DNA from: Herbidospora yilanensis
GTDB taxonomy: Bacteria; Actinomycetota; Actinomycetes; Streptosporangiales; Streptosporangiaceae
DNA: 64,000 nt
Reading direction: 5' to 3'
Assembly (NCBI RefSeq): GCF_001570565.1
Contig: NZ_BBXE01000013.1
Coordinates: 124,001-188,000, forward strand
The notes beneath the pieces are model-generated. The model saw only the letters and a program-made list of their open reading frames with translations, did no database searches and was not told where the DNA came from. A program made the translations under genes and the position numbers. Position 1 is the stretch's first letter, and each line of letters begins with the position of its first letter. Shown piece by piece: positions 1-6,980 of the stretch.

Positions 1-105
1 GTAGTTCCCGCCGGTCACCAGCACGACGCCCACGACCGCCAGCCCGAGACGGTCACCGTAGGGGGCGCGCATCTTCTCCGGCACCTGCATTCCGACACTC
101 CTCAT
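1..105 (-). CDS. Partial membrane protein, possibly AmaP-like
   Basis: Only the first 35 codons are inside the window; the gene runs off the left edge. The ATG at 105 overlaps the TGA of the upstream gene as ATGA, so the two are probably translationally coupled. The visible residues are a short polar N-terminus and the start of a hydrophobic helix (LGLAVVGVVLVTGG). In actinomycetes the gene after a DUF6286 protein in Asp23/Gls24 envelope-stress operons is often the membrane anchor AmaP; that identity is inferred from context only. Confidence 0.5.
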   Translation of the reverse strand, partial: MRSVGMQVPEKMRAPYGDRLGLAVVGVVLVTGGNY

Positions 106-689
106 GAGCTCTTCCGGCGCAACCGGACGACAACCTCGTGACGGCCGTGCACGCCCAGCCCCTCCAGCCGGTCGCCGACGACCGCGCCGACCTCCTTGAG
201 CAGCCCGCCGGTCCGGTTCCCCCTGGTCAGCACGGTCACCTCGATCTGCCCCCGGCGCAGCCGCACGAAGGCCAGGTCCACCCCCGAGACGGTCATCGCC
301 ACGGCGACCAGCGTGCGCTTCAGCCCCACCCGGCTCAGCCCCAGGACGAGCCCGTCGTCGGACACCTCCAGGGGCACCAGGCGGGGACGGCCCGGGATCA
401 TCGCCAGCAGCAGCAGCGCGGTCCCGGTCACCACCATCAGCGACCCGGTCAGCGCCACCAGCGGCTCGCCCCAGGCCAGGCCGAGCACGCCGGGCAGCCC
501 CGACCAGCCCGTCGGCCATCCGGCGAACGCGCACACCATCTCGCCCACCAGCGCCGTGCCCAGCACCACCAGGGCGCCCGCGACGCCCGCGCCCGCCGGG
601 GTCCGTCCCGGCCGCAGGGCGCGCATGGCCGTGCGGCGGCGGGCCCGGCGGCGGTCCTTGGTCGTCCGGATCTCGTCTACCGCGCTCAT
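102..689 (-). CDS. DUF6286-type membrane protein of an envelope-stress operon
   Basis: A protein of about 195 residues with a basic N-terminus (RRRARRRT), two hydrophobic segments (about residues 34-58 and 74-100) and a C-terminal soluble part of about 90 residues ending in RLRRKSS. This layout and the C-terminal VRLRRGQIEVTVLTRG region fit DUF6286 proteins, which accompany Asp23/Gls24 alkaline-shock proteins in actinomycetes. Function unknown, presumably at the membrane. No good ribosome site separates ATG 689 from GTG 695 or GTG 707, so the start is uncertain by a few codons. It is coupled to the next gene by ATGA. Confidence 0.6.
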   Translation of the reverse strand: MSAVDEIRTTKDRRRARRRTAMRALRPGRTPAGAGVAGALVVLGTALVGEMVCAFAGWPTGWSGLPGVLGLAWGEPLVALTGSLMVVTGTALLLLAMIPGRPRLVPLEVSDDGLVLGLSRVGLKRTLVAVAMTVSGVDLAFVRLRRGQIEVTVLTRGNRTGGLLKEVGAVVGDRLEGLGVHGRHEVVVRLRRKSS

Positions 690-799
690 GGTCACCCAGG
701 GATACACGCCCGGAGGGCCGCGATCAGCCCGCCGGGCCCGGATGACTCGATCTTGTGACAGGTTTTGCCGGGCAAATATGAAACATGCTCACAAAAGGC

Positions 800-805
800 T
801 AGAGT
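800..805 (+). promoter_or_regulatory. -10 box TAGAGT, leaderless start at 813
   Basis: TAGAGT ends 7 nt before ATG 813, and no Shine-Dalgarno sequence lies at a usable distance, so transcription probably begins at or next to the A of the start codon. A second weaker promoter-like pair (TTGTGA 753-758, TATGAA 777-782, spacer 18) lies upstream. Confidence 0.45.
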
Positions 806-812
806 GCTGCCC

Positions 813-1970
813 ATGAGCGACCGGCAGCGATACGACCGGGCCACGGCCCATCTCGACCCCCCGCTGGCCGTCGTCGACCTCGACGCGATGGCCGCCAACG
901 CCCGGTCGATGACCGAACGGGCCGCCGGCACCCCGATCAGGGTCGCGTCGAAGTCGATCCGCTCCCGCGAGGTGCTCCGCCGCGTCCTCGACCTACCCGG
1001 TTATCAGGGAATCATGGCGTTCACGCTGCCCGAGGCCCTCTGGCTGGCCTCCTCCGGCTTCCGCGACATCCTGGTCGCCTACCCGACCACCGACCGCGCC
1101 GCCGTCGCCGCCCTCGCCGCCGACGAGCGCCTCAGCCGCGAGATCACCCTCATGGTCGACTCCCCCGAGCAGTTCCCCCTGCTGACCGGCCGCCATCCGA
1201 TCCGGGTCTGCCTCGACATCGACGCCGGCTACGTCGTGGGCCGCTTCCGCGCCGGGGCGCTGCGCTCGCCCGTCCGCACCCCCGAGCAGGCCGCCGAGAC
1301 GGCCCGGCTCATCGGCCGGAACCCGTCGCTGCGCCTGGTCGGCCTGATGGCCTACGAATCGCAGATCGCCGGCCTCGGCGACCGCATCCCCGGCCCCTAC
1401 GGGATGGCGGTCCGCCTCGTCCAGCGCCGCTCGCGCCGGGAGCTGGCCGTCCGGCGGGCCGCCGTCGTCGAGGCGGTGCGCCAGGTGAGCGACCTGGAGT
1501 TCGTCAACGGCGGCGGCACCGGCAGCATCGAGACGACCGCACGGGAATCCGCGATCACCGAGGTGGCCGCCGGATCGGGCTTCTACCACCCGACCCTGTT
1601 CGACCGATACAGCAACTTCACCGGCCGCCCCGCGGCCCTCTTCGCCCTCCCGGTCGTCCGCCGCCCCGCCCCCGGCGTCGTGACCGTCCTCGGCGGCGGC
1701 TACCCCGCCTCGGGCGCGGGCCCCGGCCGCGCCGCCGTCCCCTACCTGCCGGAAGGCCTGCGCCACAACGGCGACGAGGGCGGCGGCGAGGTGCAGACCC
1801 CGCTCCACGGCCGCGCCGCCGACGGGCTCAAGGTCGGCGACCGGGTGTGGTTCCGCCACGCGAAGGCGGGCGAACTCTGCGAACGCTTCGACACCCTGCA
1901 CCTGATCGAGGGAGACCGGGTGACGGCCACGGCCCCGACCTACCGGGGCGAAGGCCAGACTTTTCTCTGA
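813..1970 (+). CDS. Amino acid deaminase/aldolase, alanine-racemase fold
   Basis: A PLP enzyme of 385 residues with an alanine-racemase-like N-terminal barrel and a D-threonine-aldolase-type C-terminal domain. The PLP lysine is probably K47 in RVASKSIRS. FVNGGGTGS is a typical phosphate-binding stretch of this family, and the C-terminal HAKAGELCERF carries the His and Cys that bind the metal in D-threonine aldolases. Relatives act on D-amino acids (D-serine/D-threonine dehydratase or aldolase); the substrate cannot be read from the sequence. ATG 813 was chosen over the upstream in-frame ATG at 765 because of the promoter position. It is monocistronic and followed by a copy of the dispersed repeat. 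Confidence 0.75.
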   Translation: MSDRQRYDRATAHLDPPLAVVDLDAMAANARSMTERAAGTPIRVASKSIRSREVLRRVLDLPGYQGIMAFTLPEALWLASSGFRDILVAYPTTDRAAVAALAADERLSREITLMVDSPEQFPLLTGRHPIRVCLDIDAGYVVGRFRAGALRSPVRTPEQAAETARLIGRNPSLRLVGLMAYESQIAGLGDRIPGPYGMAVRLVQRRSRRELAVRRAAVVEAVRQVSDLEFVNGGGTGSIETTARESAITEVAAGSGFYHPTLFDRYSNFTGRPAALFALPVVRRPAPGVVTVLGGGYPASGAGPGRAAVPYLPEGLRHNGDEGGGEVQTPLHGRAADGLKVGDRVWFRHAKAGELCERFDTLHLIEGDRVTATAPTYRGEGQTFL

Positions 1971-1978
1971 GAACCTCT

Positions 1979-2060
1979 TCCGTTACGGCTCCGCCGGGCC
2001 GGCCCGCCCGCCGCCTCCGGCGCTCCGCGCGGGCGGCGGCGACCGGCCGCGCCCGGCCCG
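1979..2060 (+). repeat. Dispersed intergenic repeat, copy A
   Basis: The 17-mer TCCGTTACGGCTCCGCC begins at 1979, 8 nt after the stop of the deaminase gene, and is followed by G+C-rich sequence to the convergent DUF3618 gene. Near its far end it has GACCGGCCGCGCC (2041-2053), which is also found in copy D. Other copies are at 32605, 40852 and 52483. Confidence 0.7.
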
Positions 2061-2063
2061 CGC

Positions 2064-2411
2064 CTAACGCCTCCGGCGACGCCGAACGATCATGATGATG
2101 GCCCCGACGGCGACCACCGCGCCCAGCCCGATCAGCACCGGCGCGATGGGGGAGGCCGGATAGTCGTCGTCCCACGGCTCGTCGGCCGCCGGACGGTGGC
2201 CGTTGGGGCTCTGAGCCTGCCCGACCATGTCTCCCAGAGTCGACACGACCTGCTCGGTCTGCGCCTTGACCTGGGACTTCACCTTGGCCACACTACGACC
2301 GGCGACCTTCTTGGGGCTCACCCGGTCGGCGATGGCGTCGACCGTCTTGGCCAGTTCGGCGCGAGTGCGCTCTATGCGCCGCTCAAGCGTGTCCGGATCT
2401 GGCTCGGCCAT
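2064..2411 (-). CDS. DUF3618 domain membrane protein
   Basis: A protein of 115 residues. The N-terminal DUF3618 motif (LERRIERTRAELAKTVDAI, residues 8-26) is followed by a Lys-rich helix, an acidic linker, one transmembrane helix (about 84-106) and a poly-Arg C-terminus, so it is a tail-anchored cytoplasmic protein. Function unknown; relatives are common in actinobacteria, often with phage-holin-like or DUF4235 proteins. ATG 2411 is preceded by a strong AGGAGG, which rules out the longer frame. It is divergent from bcp, sharing the 2412-2528 intergenic region. Confidence 0.75.
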   Translation of the reverse strand: MAEPDPDTLERRIERTRAELAKTVDAIADRVSPKKVAGRSVAKVKSQVKAQTEQVVSTLGDMVGQAQSPNGHRPAADEPWDDDYPASPIAPVLIGLGAVVAVGAIIMIVRRRRRR

Positions 2412-2528
2412 GGGGTCGCCTCCTGTCACAGGGTGTGTTCGATCAAGTCTGCCAGGTGCGGGCCGCGCATCCCGCAGCGGCCGAACCGGTAGTTTGTTCG
2501 CGTCGAGACACACCGCAACGGAGGCGAC

Positions 2529-2999
2529 ATGACCCAGCGACTCGAACCCGGCGACGCCGCCCCCGGCTTCACCCTGACCAGCGCCGACGGCGACGGAGTG
2601 TCGCTCGACTCACTCCACGGCAGGCGAGTCGTCCTTTACTTCTACCCAGCGGCGATGACTCCAGGCTGCACCAAGCAGGCCTGCGACTTCCGCGACAACC
2701 TGGCCGCGCTCACCGGCAAGGGCGTCACCGTCCTCGGCGTCTCCAAAGACAAACCCGCCAAGCTCCGCCAGTTCGCCGAGCGCGACGCGCTGACCTTCCC
2801 GCTGCTGTCCGACGAGAACCTCGACGTCCACAAGGCCTACGGCGTCTACGGCGAGAAGCAGAACTACGGCAAGACCATCATGGGCGTGATCAGGTCGACC
2901 TTCGTGATCGACCCCGACGGGAAGATCGAGAAGGCCTTCTACAACGTCCGCGCGACCGGGCACGTGGCACGACTGCTCAAGGAACTCAGGGTTTCCTGA
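2529..2999 (+). CDS. bcp: Thioredoxin-dependent peroxiredoxin Bcp
   Basis: A 156-residue atypical 2-Cys peroxiredoxin of the BCP/PrxQ class, which reduces hydrogen and organic peroxides with thioredoxin in the cytoplasm. The peroxidatic cysteine is C47 in TPGCTKQACDF, and the resolving cysteine is C52, five residues on as in PrxQ proteins. Length is normal for the family. GGAGG lies 5 nt before the ATG. A tRNA gene follows within 40 nt on the same strand. Confidence 0.95.
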   Translation: MTQRLEPGDAAPGFTLTSADGDGVSLDSLHGRRVVLYFYPAAMTPGCTKQACDFRDNLAALTGKGVTVLGVSKDKPAKLRQFAERDALTFPLLSDENLDVHKAYGVYGEKQNYGKTIMGVIRSTFVIDPDGKIEKAFYNVRATGHVARLLKELRVS

Positions 3000-3036
3000 A
3001 GGTTGACGGCGGGAGGTAGGATCACTTCCGCCCAGC

Positions 3037-3110
3037 GGGGTTGTAGCCCAATTGGCAGAGGCACATGACTTAGGATCATGCCAGCGCGGGTTCGAGTCCC
3101 GCCAACCCCA
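3037..3110 (+). tRNA. tRNA with anticodon UAG, class-I shape (tRNA-Leu-like)
   Basis: A complete cloverleaf of 74 nt. The acceptor GGGGTTG (3037-3043) pairs with CAACCCC (3103-3109), with discriminator A 3110. D stem is GCC/GGC, anticodon stem CATGA/TCATG (3064-3068/3076-3080), loop CTTAGGA, and T arm GCGGG-TTCGAGT-CCCGC. The anticodon at 3071-3073 is UAG, which reads the rare leucine codon CUA. The variable region is only 5 nt (3081-3085), so this is not the long-arm class II form normal for tRNA-Leu. The CCA tail is not encoded. A -10-like TAGGAT is at 3017-3022. Amino acid identity is therefore uncertain. Confidence 0.85.
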
Positions 3111-3120
3111 CTCGCTCGGA

Positions 3121-3165
3121 ACGGCTCGTGGTCGACGCCCCTTCGGGGCGGCTTTCACGAGCCGT
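3121..3165 (+). terminator. Hairpin terminator after the tRNA
   Basis: A perfect 10-bp stem, ACGGCTCGTG (3121-3130) with CACGAGCCGT (3156-3165), encloses a smaller GCCCC-TTC-GGGGC hairpin. It begins 10 nt after the tRNA and probably ends its transcript. There is no T-tract at the base. Confidence 0.6.
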
Positions 3166-3400
3166 GTCTCGCCTCACCCGGGGGGACGACCCCCCGAACC
3201 CCCCGATACGAGAGGGCTTCGCCCCCTCGCGCTCCCCCCGGCCGCTTCGCGGCCCTGCGTCGCGTTCGCTCCGGGTCGCTGCGCTCCGGCGAAGGGCTCC
3301 GCCCCTCGCGCTCCCTGGACGGCCTCGCTTCGCTCGGTTCGAAGCGGGTCATGGTGCTTCCTGTCGCCCGGAGATGAGCTGACCCTCCGCGTTTCCCCGA
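3166..3400. other. Structured non-coding region rich in short palindromes
   Basis: No credible gene. The stretch is a chain of small hairpins, including GGGGGG-ACGA-CCCCCC (3180-3195), and a near-duplicate phrase, GGGCTTCGCCCCCTCGCGCTCC near 3213-3234 and GGGCTCCGCCCCTCGCGCTCC near 3294-3314. Open frames here show no family features. It separates the tRNA from the toxin-antitoxin pair. Confidence 0.6.
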
Positions 3401-3805
3401 TCACCCTCTACTGTGCTGCCGGAAGTCTGGGCCGCCGTCCAGGGCTCTCAGCCTTTTGGCGATCTCGGTCACGTCGTCGAGTTCGCCGGTGGTGACGGCG
3501 ATGACCACGTTCTCGGCGGCGTCGGCGTCCGTGCCGACGAGGATCTCGCCGTTCAATTCCAGGAAGACGACGGCGCAGGTCCAGCCCAAACGTTTGTTGC
3601 CGTCGACCAGAGGGTGACCGATGATCACGCTCTGCATCAGGGCTGCGGCCTTCGTCCACAAGTCCGTATACGCGTCCTGGCCGAAGACGCTGGTCTGCGG
3701 GCGCAGAACCGCCGCGTGCAGGAGACCACCGTCACGTATGCCCACCGAAGGCAGGATCTCCTCGGCGATGGCGAGGACGTCGGTCGTGGTCAGGTAGACC
3801 GTCAC
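3401..3805 (-). CDS. Fic/Doc-family toxin
   Basis: A 134-residue Fic-fold protein whose core motif HPLVDGNKR (residues 64-72) supplies the catalytic His and the anion-binding loop. Fic enzymes transfer AMP or another nucleotide part to targets, and Doc phosphorylates EF-Tu; target and reaction are unknown here. The family usually has Phe where this protein has Leu 66. It starts with GTG overlapping the antitoxin stop (GTGA), the usual antitoxin-first toxin-antitoxin order. No inhibitory (S/T)xxxE(G/N) helix is visible, so control presumably comes from the partner. Confidence 0.85.
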   Translation of the reverse strand: MTVYLTTTDVLAIAEEILPSVGIRDGGLLHAAVLRPQTSVFGQDAYTDLWTKAAALMQSVIIGHPLVDGNKRLGWTCAVVFLELNGEILVGTDADAAENVVIAVTTGELDDVTEIAKRLRALDGGPDFRQHSRG

Positions 3806-4002
3806 TGCGACAGGCGGCGCAGCAGCTCCGCGTCGCGCTGGGCGACCTTACGGGCGATGCCCCGCACCGCGCTCGTCTGACGGCGGGCCAGGTGCTCCTC
3901 GATCGCGATCACGATCTCGGTGTTCAGGCTGTTGCCGTCCTCCTCGGCCACGGCTCGCAGCCGGCCGTGGACCTCATCGGGCAGTCGCAGTCGAAGTTCC
4001 AT
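3802..4002 (-). CDS. Ribbon-helix-helix antitoxin
   Basis: A 66-residue protein. The N-terminal MELRLRLPDEVHGRLRAVA and the following NSLNTEIVIAIEEHL form a ribbon-helix-helix DNA-binding unit (residues 1-40). The basic C-terminal tail (about 41-66) is presumably the toxin-neutralising segment. Antitoxins of this class repress their own operon as dimers. ATG 4002 is chosen because the RHH fold begins there and a -10 box lies 6 nt upstream. Confidence 0.8.
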   Translation of the reverse strand: MELRLRLPDEVHGRLRAVAEEDGNSLNTEIVIAIEEHLARRQTSAVRGIARKVAQRDAELLRRLSQ

Positions 4003-4008
4003 CCGATG

Positions 4009-4014
4009 ATGGTA
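4009..4014 (-). promoter_or_regulatory. -10 box TACCAT of the toxin-antitoxin operon
   Basis: On the minus strand TACCAT ends 6 nt before ATG 4002 and no ribosome site is present, so the mRNA is probably leaderless. Confidence 0.5.
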
Positions 4015-4029
4015 CCTGTCGGCGGTACC
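4011..4029. promoter_or_regulatory. Double GGTACC operator of the RHH antitoxin
   Basis: Two GGTACC palindromes (4011-4016 and 4024-4029) are separated by 7 nt, giving 13 bp centre to centre; the first overlaps the -10 box. Paired short palindromes beside the promoter are what RHH antitoxin dimers typically bind cooperatively. Assignment is inferred from position. Confidence 0.5.
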
Positions 4030-4058
4030 GAACAGCGGTGTCACCCGCAGGGCGGCTC

Positions 4059-5843
4059 TCACTCACTGTCGTACTTCCACGACTTCAGCCTGAGTCGCTT
4101 CTTCGACGTGCCCGGGAAGACCACGACCAGGTGTTCCTCGCCTGCGTCGGCGAGCCGCACGTAGACGCGGAGCCGGTAGCGGCCCTTACCCTCGATGGCC
4201 AGATTCGGCATCGGGGCGTTCGCGCCCACGTCTCCGCCGTCCGCCTCCGGCACGGTGAGGTGGCCGGTCGGGGTGGTGATCGGCACCTCGGTGACCTGGT
4301 CCCAGCCGGCCAGCCGCAGTGGGGGCGCGGCGCGGAAGGCCTTCACGGTGAGGCACAGGTCGATGACGTCGTCAATGTGGCCGACGAGCACCGAACTGCC
4401 GGCCGCCCCGACCTGCGCGTCGTCCTTGTAGAGCCGGTCGATCGCCTGCTCGGCCAGTGTCTCGCCCCTTTCGTCCTTCGGGTCGAGGACGAAATAGCCG
4501 TAGTCGCCGTCGGCGAACAAGGAGTAGTTGGCCGTGGCCTGGACGACGCCCTTCGTCCGGGGCCACGGGTCGCGGCAGTTCGCGTTCATCTCGGCGATGT
4601 AGGCCTTGTTCGCCGCCTCCACCTCCTCGGACGAGCGCAGCAGCTCGGGCTGGGTCGCGCCGATGATCTCCGGGCAGACGTAGACGAGGTCCCACGCGTC
4701 GACGCCCCACGAGGCCCGCTCACTTCCCGCCTCCTTCAGCAGCGCCACCTGGGCCTCCCGGTCCCTCGCCCGGCACAATTCCCGGCCGTAGGCGAGGATC
4801 TGCTGGTCAGAGGTGCTGTCGGGGAACATGGGCGGGACTCCGCCCATCTGGTCCCGGGCCCGGCACAGGAACGCGTCGTCGCGTTCCTCGGGCTTCAGGT
4901 CGCCGAACTGCCGGAATTCGTCGCAGCCGATCGACCAGCCGCTGAAGGTGGTGCGCGGAGCGGACTCCGGCTGGATCAACGCGACGACCGGCAACACGGC
5001 CACGGCCGCCACCGCGACGCGGACCAGCCGCCGCCGCGCGGGCGGGAGCGGCTCCGCGGGAAGGCCGCCGGAGGGCATCTCACGAGCGGTCGCCGCGAGC
5101 CAGACGACGTGGACGAGCGCCATCGCGTCCATGAAGATCGTCAGAACCAGGCTGTCGCTCGCGAAGCCTCCGGAGAGGAACTGGAGCGGAAACACCAGCA
5201 CGTAGGTGCTCAACGACAACCAGCCGAAGGTCAGCGTGCCCCGGCTCCACCGGCCGTCGCGATGTTGCCCGACGAGCGTGAGGACGGTCTCCACCAGTCC
5301 GCACACCATCAGGCCCCATCCGATGACGATGCCCGGTCCGAGTTCGAGGAGGTCGAGTTCGTCGAGCACCTCGTTGACCATCCCGGCCACCATGACCGCG
5401 AACATCGCTCCGGCCGCCGCGCGCAACACACGGGACCGCCAGCGGATGACGAGCAGGTAGAGGACGTAGACGGCGCTCCACAACACAAGGCAGAACACCA
5501 GGTCGACCATGTCGGGGAGCAGTCCCAGCGGGAACCACAACACGAGGTCGTACGCCACCGCCAGATACAGCAGCCACCGCAGCGCCCTCTCCCGGCGGTC
5601 GAGCGGTCCCGGCGCGGGCGGGCGGAGGATCAGCCACAACAACTGGGCCTTCACCAGGGCGGCCACGATGAGCACCACCCTCGTCGTGGCGTCGAGACCG
5701 TCAGGTGCGTAGAACTCCAGAAGACCCGGGTACGACCATTCGGCGCCCACCCAGAGCACGTCGTCGCTGAACACCGCGCCCACGGCCACCAGCGCCAGAA
5801 CCACGCCTACTACTGCAATTCTGAAAATCCGCCATAAAAGCAT
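4059..5843 (-). CDS. Unknown polytopic membrane protein with six-cysteine ectodomain
   Basis: A 594-residue protein I do not recognise. About nine hydrophobic helices fill residues 1-290, and a soluble C-terminal part of about 300 residues follows the last helix (VAVAAVAVLPVVALI). With nine helices and an inside N-terminus, that domain would face outside. It holds six cysteines in the contexts GCDEF, FLCRA, ELCRA, YVCPE, ANCRD and DLCLT, enough for three disulfides. ATG 5843 is chosen because a -10 box precedes it and the first membrane helix starts at once. It lies between the toxin-antitoxin pair and a long non-coding gap. Confidence 0.7.
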   Translation of the reverse strand: MLLWRIFRIAVVGVVLALVAVGAVFSDDVLWVGAEWSYPGLLEFYAPDGLDATTRVVLIVAALVKAQLLWLILRPPAPGPLDRRERALRWLLYLAVAYDLVLWFPLGLLPDMVDLVFCLVLWSAVYVLYLLVIRWRSRVLRAAAGAMFAVMVAGMVNEVLDELDLLELGPGIVIGWGLMVCGLVETVLTLVGQHRDGRWSRGTLTFGWLSLSTYVLVFPLQFLSGGFASDSLVLTIFMDAMALVHVVWLAATAREMPSGGLPAEPLPPARRRLVRVAVAAVAVLPVVALIQPESAPRTTFSGWSIGCDEFRQFGDLKPEERDDAFLCRARDQMGGVPPMFPDSTSDQQILAYGRELCRARDREAQVALLKEAGSERASWGVDAWDLVYVCPEIIGATQPELLRSSEEVEAANKAYIAEMNANCRDPWPRTKGVVQATANYSLFADGDYGYFVLDPKDERGETLAEQAIDRLYKDDAQVGAAGSSVLVGHIDDVIDLCLTVKAFRAAPPLRLAGWDQVTEVPITTPTGHLTVPEADGGDVGANAPMPNLAIEGKGRYRLRVYVRLADAGEEHLVVVFPGTSKKRLRLKSWKYDSE

Positions 5844-5851
5844 GGGACGCG

Positions 5852-5857
5852 ATCTTA
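5852..5857 (-). promoter_or_regulatory. -10 box TAAGAT for the unknown membrane protein
   Basis: TAAGAT on the minus strand is 8 nt before ATG 5843; no Shine-Dalgarno sequence is present. Confidence 0.4.
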
Positions 5858-6237
5858 GCGGGGCATGAATGAACCGGCGAACACACAATCGTGCCTCAGC
5901 GATCTCCTGGCGGTGACGAGGCGGCGAGCGGCGAGGCCGGCCAGAACGCCGAGGTCGCGCCAGATGCGAACATTCCGACGCGGTCCGGGACCACGGAATG
6001 ACACGGACCTCTATTGCCAATACGGCCCATTCACCGTCAATATCCGTCATTAGCCCGGCGAAATACGATCGACCGTCCCGGCACATTCCGATACGAGGTG
6101 TCGCCCGAAAGCGGAAAGCCGGAGAAGGCGGCCCCATGAAACCCCCGGGCCGGCCCGATTCAATCTCCTGGGCGTCGAGACCGGGTCCTCCCGTCTCCGG
6201 CTGCTCGCCGGCACCCGGCCACCACGATTTGCCCCCG
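5858..6237. other. 380-nt stretch without a supported gene
   Basis: Lower G+C than its surroundings, with short open frames on both strands (for example 5865-6053 plus) that have Arg-rich, low-complexity translations and no family features. I see no repeat or RNA fold I can name. It may be a decayed gene or a long regulatory region. Confidence 0.4.
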
Positions 6238-6255
6238 GTAAACCGATCGGTTTAC
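6238..6255. promoter_or_regulatory. TetR operator 1, upstream of the SDR gene
   Basis: GTAAACCGATCGGTTTAC, a perfect 18-bp palindrome. It shares G-AAAC-GA---GTTTAC with sites at 6262-6279 and 7562-7579, which places all three under the TetR regulator encoded at 6968-7540. Confidence 0.75.
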
Positions 6256-6261
6256 GCTGCT

Positions 6262-6279
6262 GGAAACAGACCTGTTTAC
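6262..6279. promoter_or_regulatory. TetR operator 2, at the SDR ribosome site
   Basis: GGAAACAGACCTGTTTAC, the second copy of the palindrome, ending next to the GGAGG of the SDR gene. Binding here would block transcript initiation or early elongation. Confidence 0.7.
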
Positions 6280-6290
6280 CGGAGGTTCCC

Positions 6291-6980
6291 ATGAAGATCC
6301 AAGACGCGACCGTGCTGGTCACCGGTGCCAACCGGGGCATCGGGAAGTCCTTCGTCGAAGAGGCGCTGGCGCGCGGGGCGCGCCGGGTCTACGCCGCCGC
6401 GCGTAACCCCGAGGCCGTCACCACGCCCGGCGCCGTGCCCGTACGGCTCGACATCACCGACCCCGCCCAGATCGCCGAGCTCGCGGGGCGGCTCACCGAC
6501 GTCGACATCGTCGTCAACAACGCCGGGGTCGCGATCAGCACGTCGATCGTCGGCGACGACATCGAGACCATCCGCCGCGAGATGGAGGTCAACTACTACG
6601 GGCCCCTCCAGGTCAGCCGCGCCTTCGCGCCCACGCTGACCGAGCGCGAGGGTCACCTGCTGATCGTCAACTCGGCGCTCTCCTGGGCCGTCATCCCGGG
6701 CACCGCCCCCTACGCGGCCACGAAGGCCGCCTCCTGGATGCTGGCCAACGGACTGCGCCTCGAACTGGCCCCCAAGGTCGGCGTGACCAGCCTCCACGTC
6801 GGGTGGGTCGACACCGACATGACCGCCGGCGTGACCGACGAGAAGGTGTCGCCGGAGGAGGTCGCCCGCGAGGCCTTCGACGGGGTCGAGAAGGGCGCCA
6901 TGGAGGTGCTCGTCGACGGGACGTCCAAGCAGGTCAAAGCGGCACTGTCACTCGACCCGAGCGCGCTCTACGGAAGCTGA
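6291..6980 (+). CDS. Short-chain dehydrogenase/reductase (SDR)
   Basis: A 229-residue classical SDR. The cofactor motif TGANRGIG is at residues 11-18, NNAG at 76-79 and catalytic YAATK at 141-145. LDIT after the third strand is the usual adenine-pocket Asp. Such enzymes reduce carbonyls or oxidise alcohols with NAD(P); the substrate is unknown. GGAGG lies 5 nt before the ATG. Two copies of a TetR operator precede it, and the 3' end overlaps the convergent TetR gene by 13 nt, so it is probably induced by a ligand of that regulator. Confidence 0.9.
   Translation: MKIQDATVLVTGANRGIGKSFVEEALARGARRVYAAARNPEAVTTPGAVPVRLDITDPAQIAELAGRLTDVDIVVNNAGVAISTSIVGDDIETIRREMEVNYYGPLQVSRAFAPTLTEREGHLLIVNSALSWAVIPGTAPYAATKAASWMLANGLRLELAPKVGVTSLHVGWVDTDMTAGVTDEKVSPEEVAREAFDGVEKGAMEVLVDGTSKQVKAALSLDPSALYGS

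Noticed and set aside
138-816. Two overlapping plus-strand open frames at the left edge
   Set aside because: Low-complexity Pro/Gln/His/Arg translations opposite a minus-strand gene that has membrane helices and an ATGA-coupled neighbour.
3037-3110. tRNA as attachment site of an integrated element carrying the toxin-antitoxin pair
   Set aside because: I found no second copy of the tRNA 3' end downstream and no integrase or transposase gene.
3166-3400. CRISPR-like array
   Set aside because: The duplicated phrases are only two, differ from each other, and have no regular spacers or cas genes.
5865-6053. Small gene in the 5.9-6.2 kb gap
   Set aside because: Arg-rich low-complexity product, no ribosome site and no recognisable domain on either strand.
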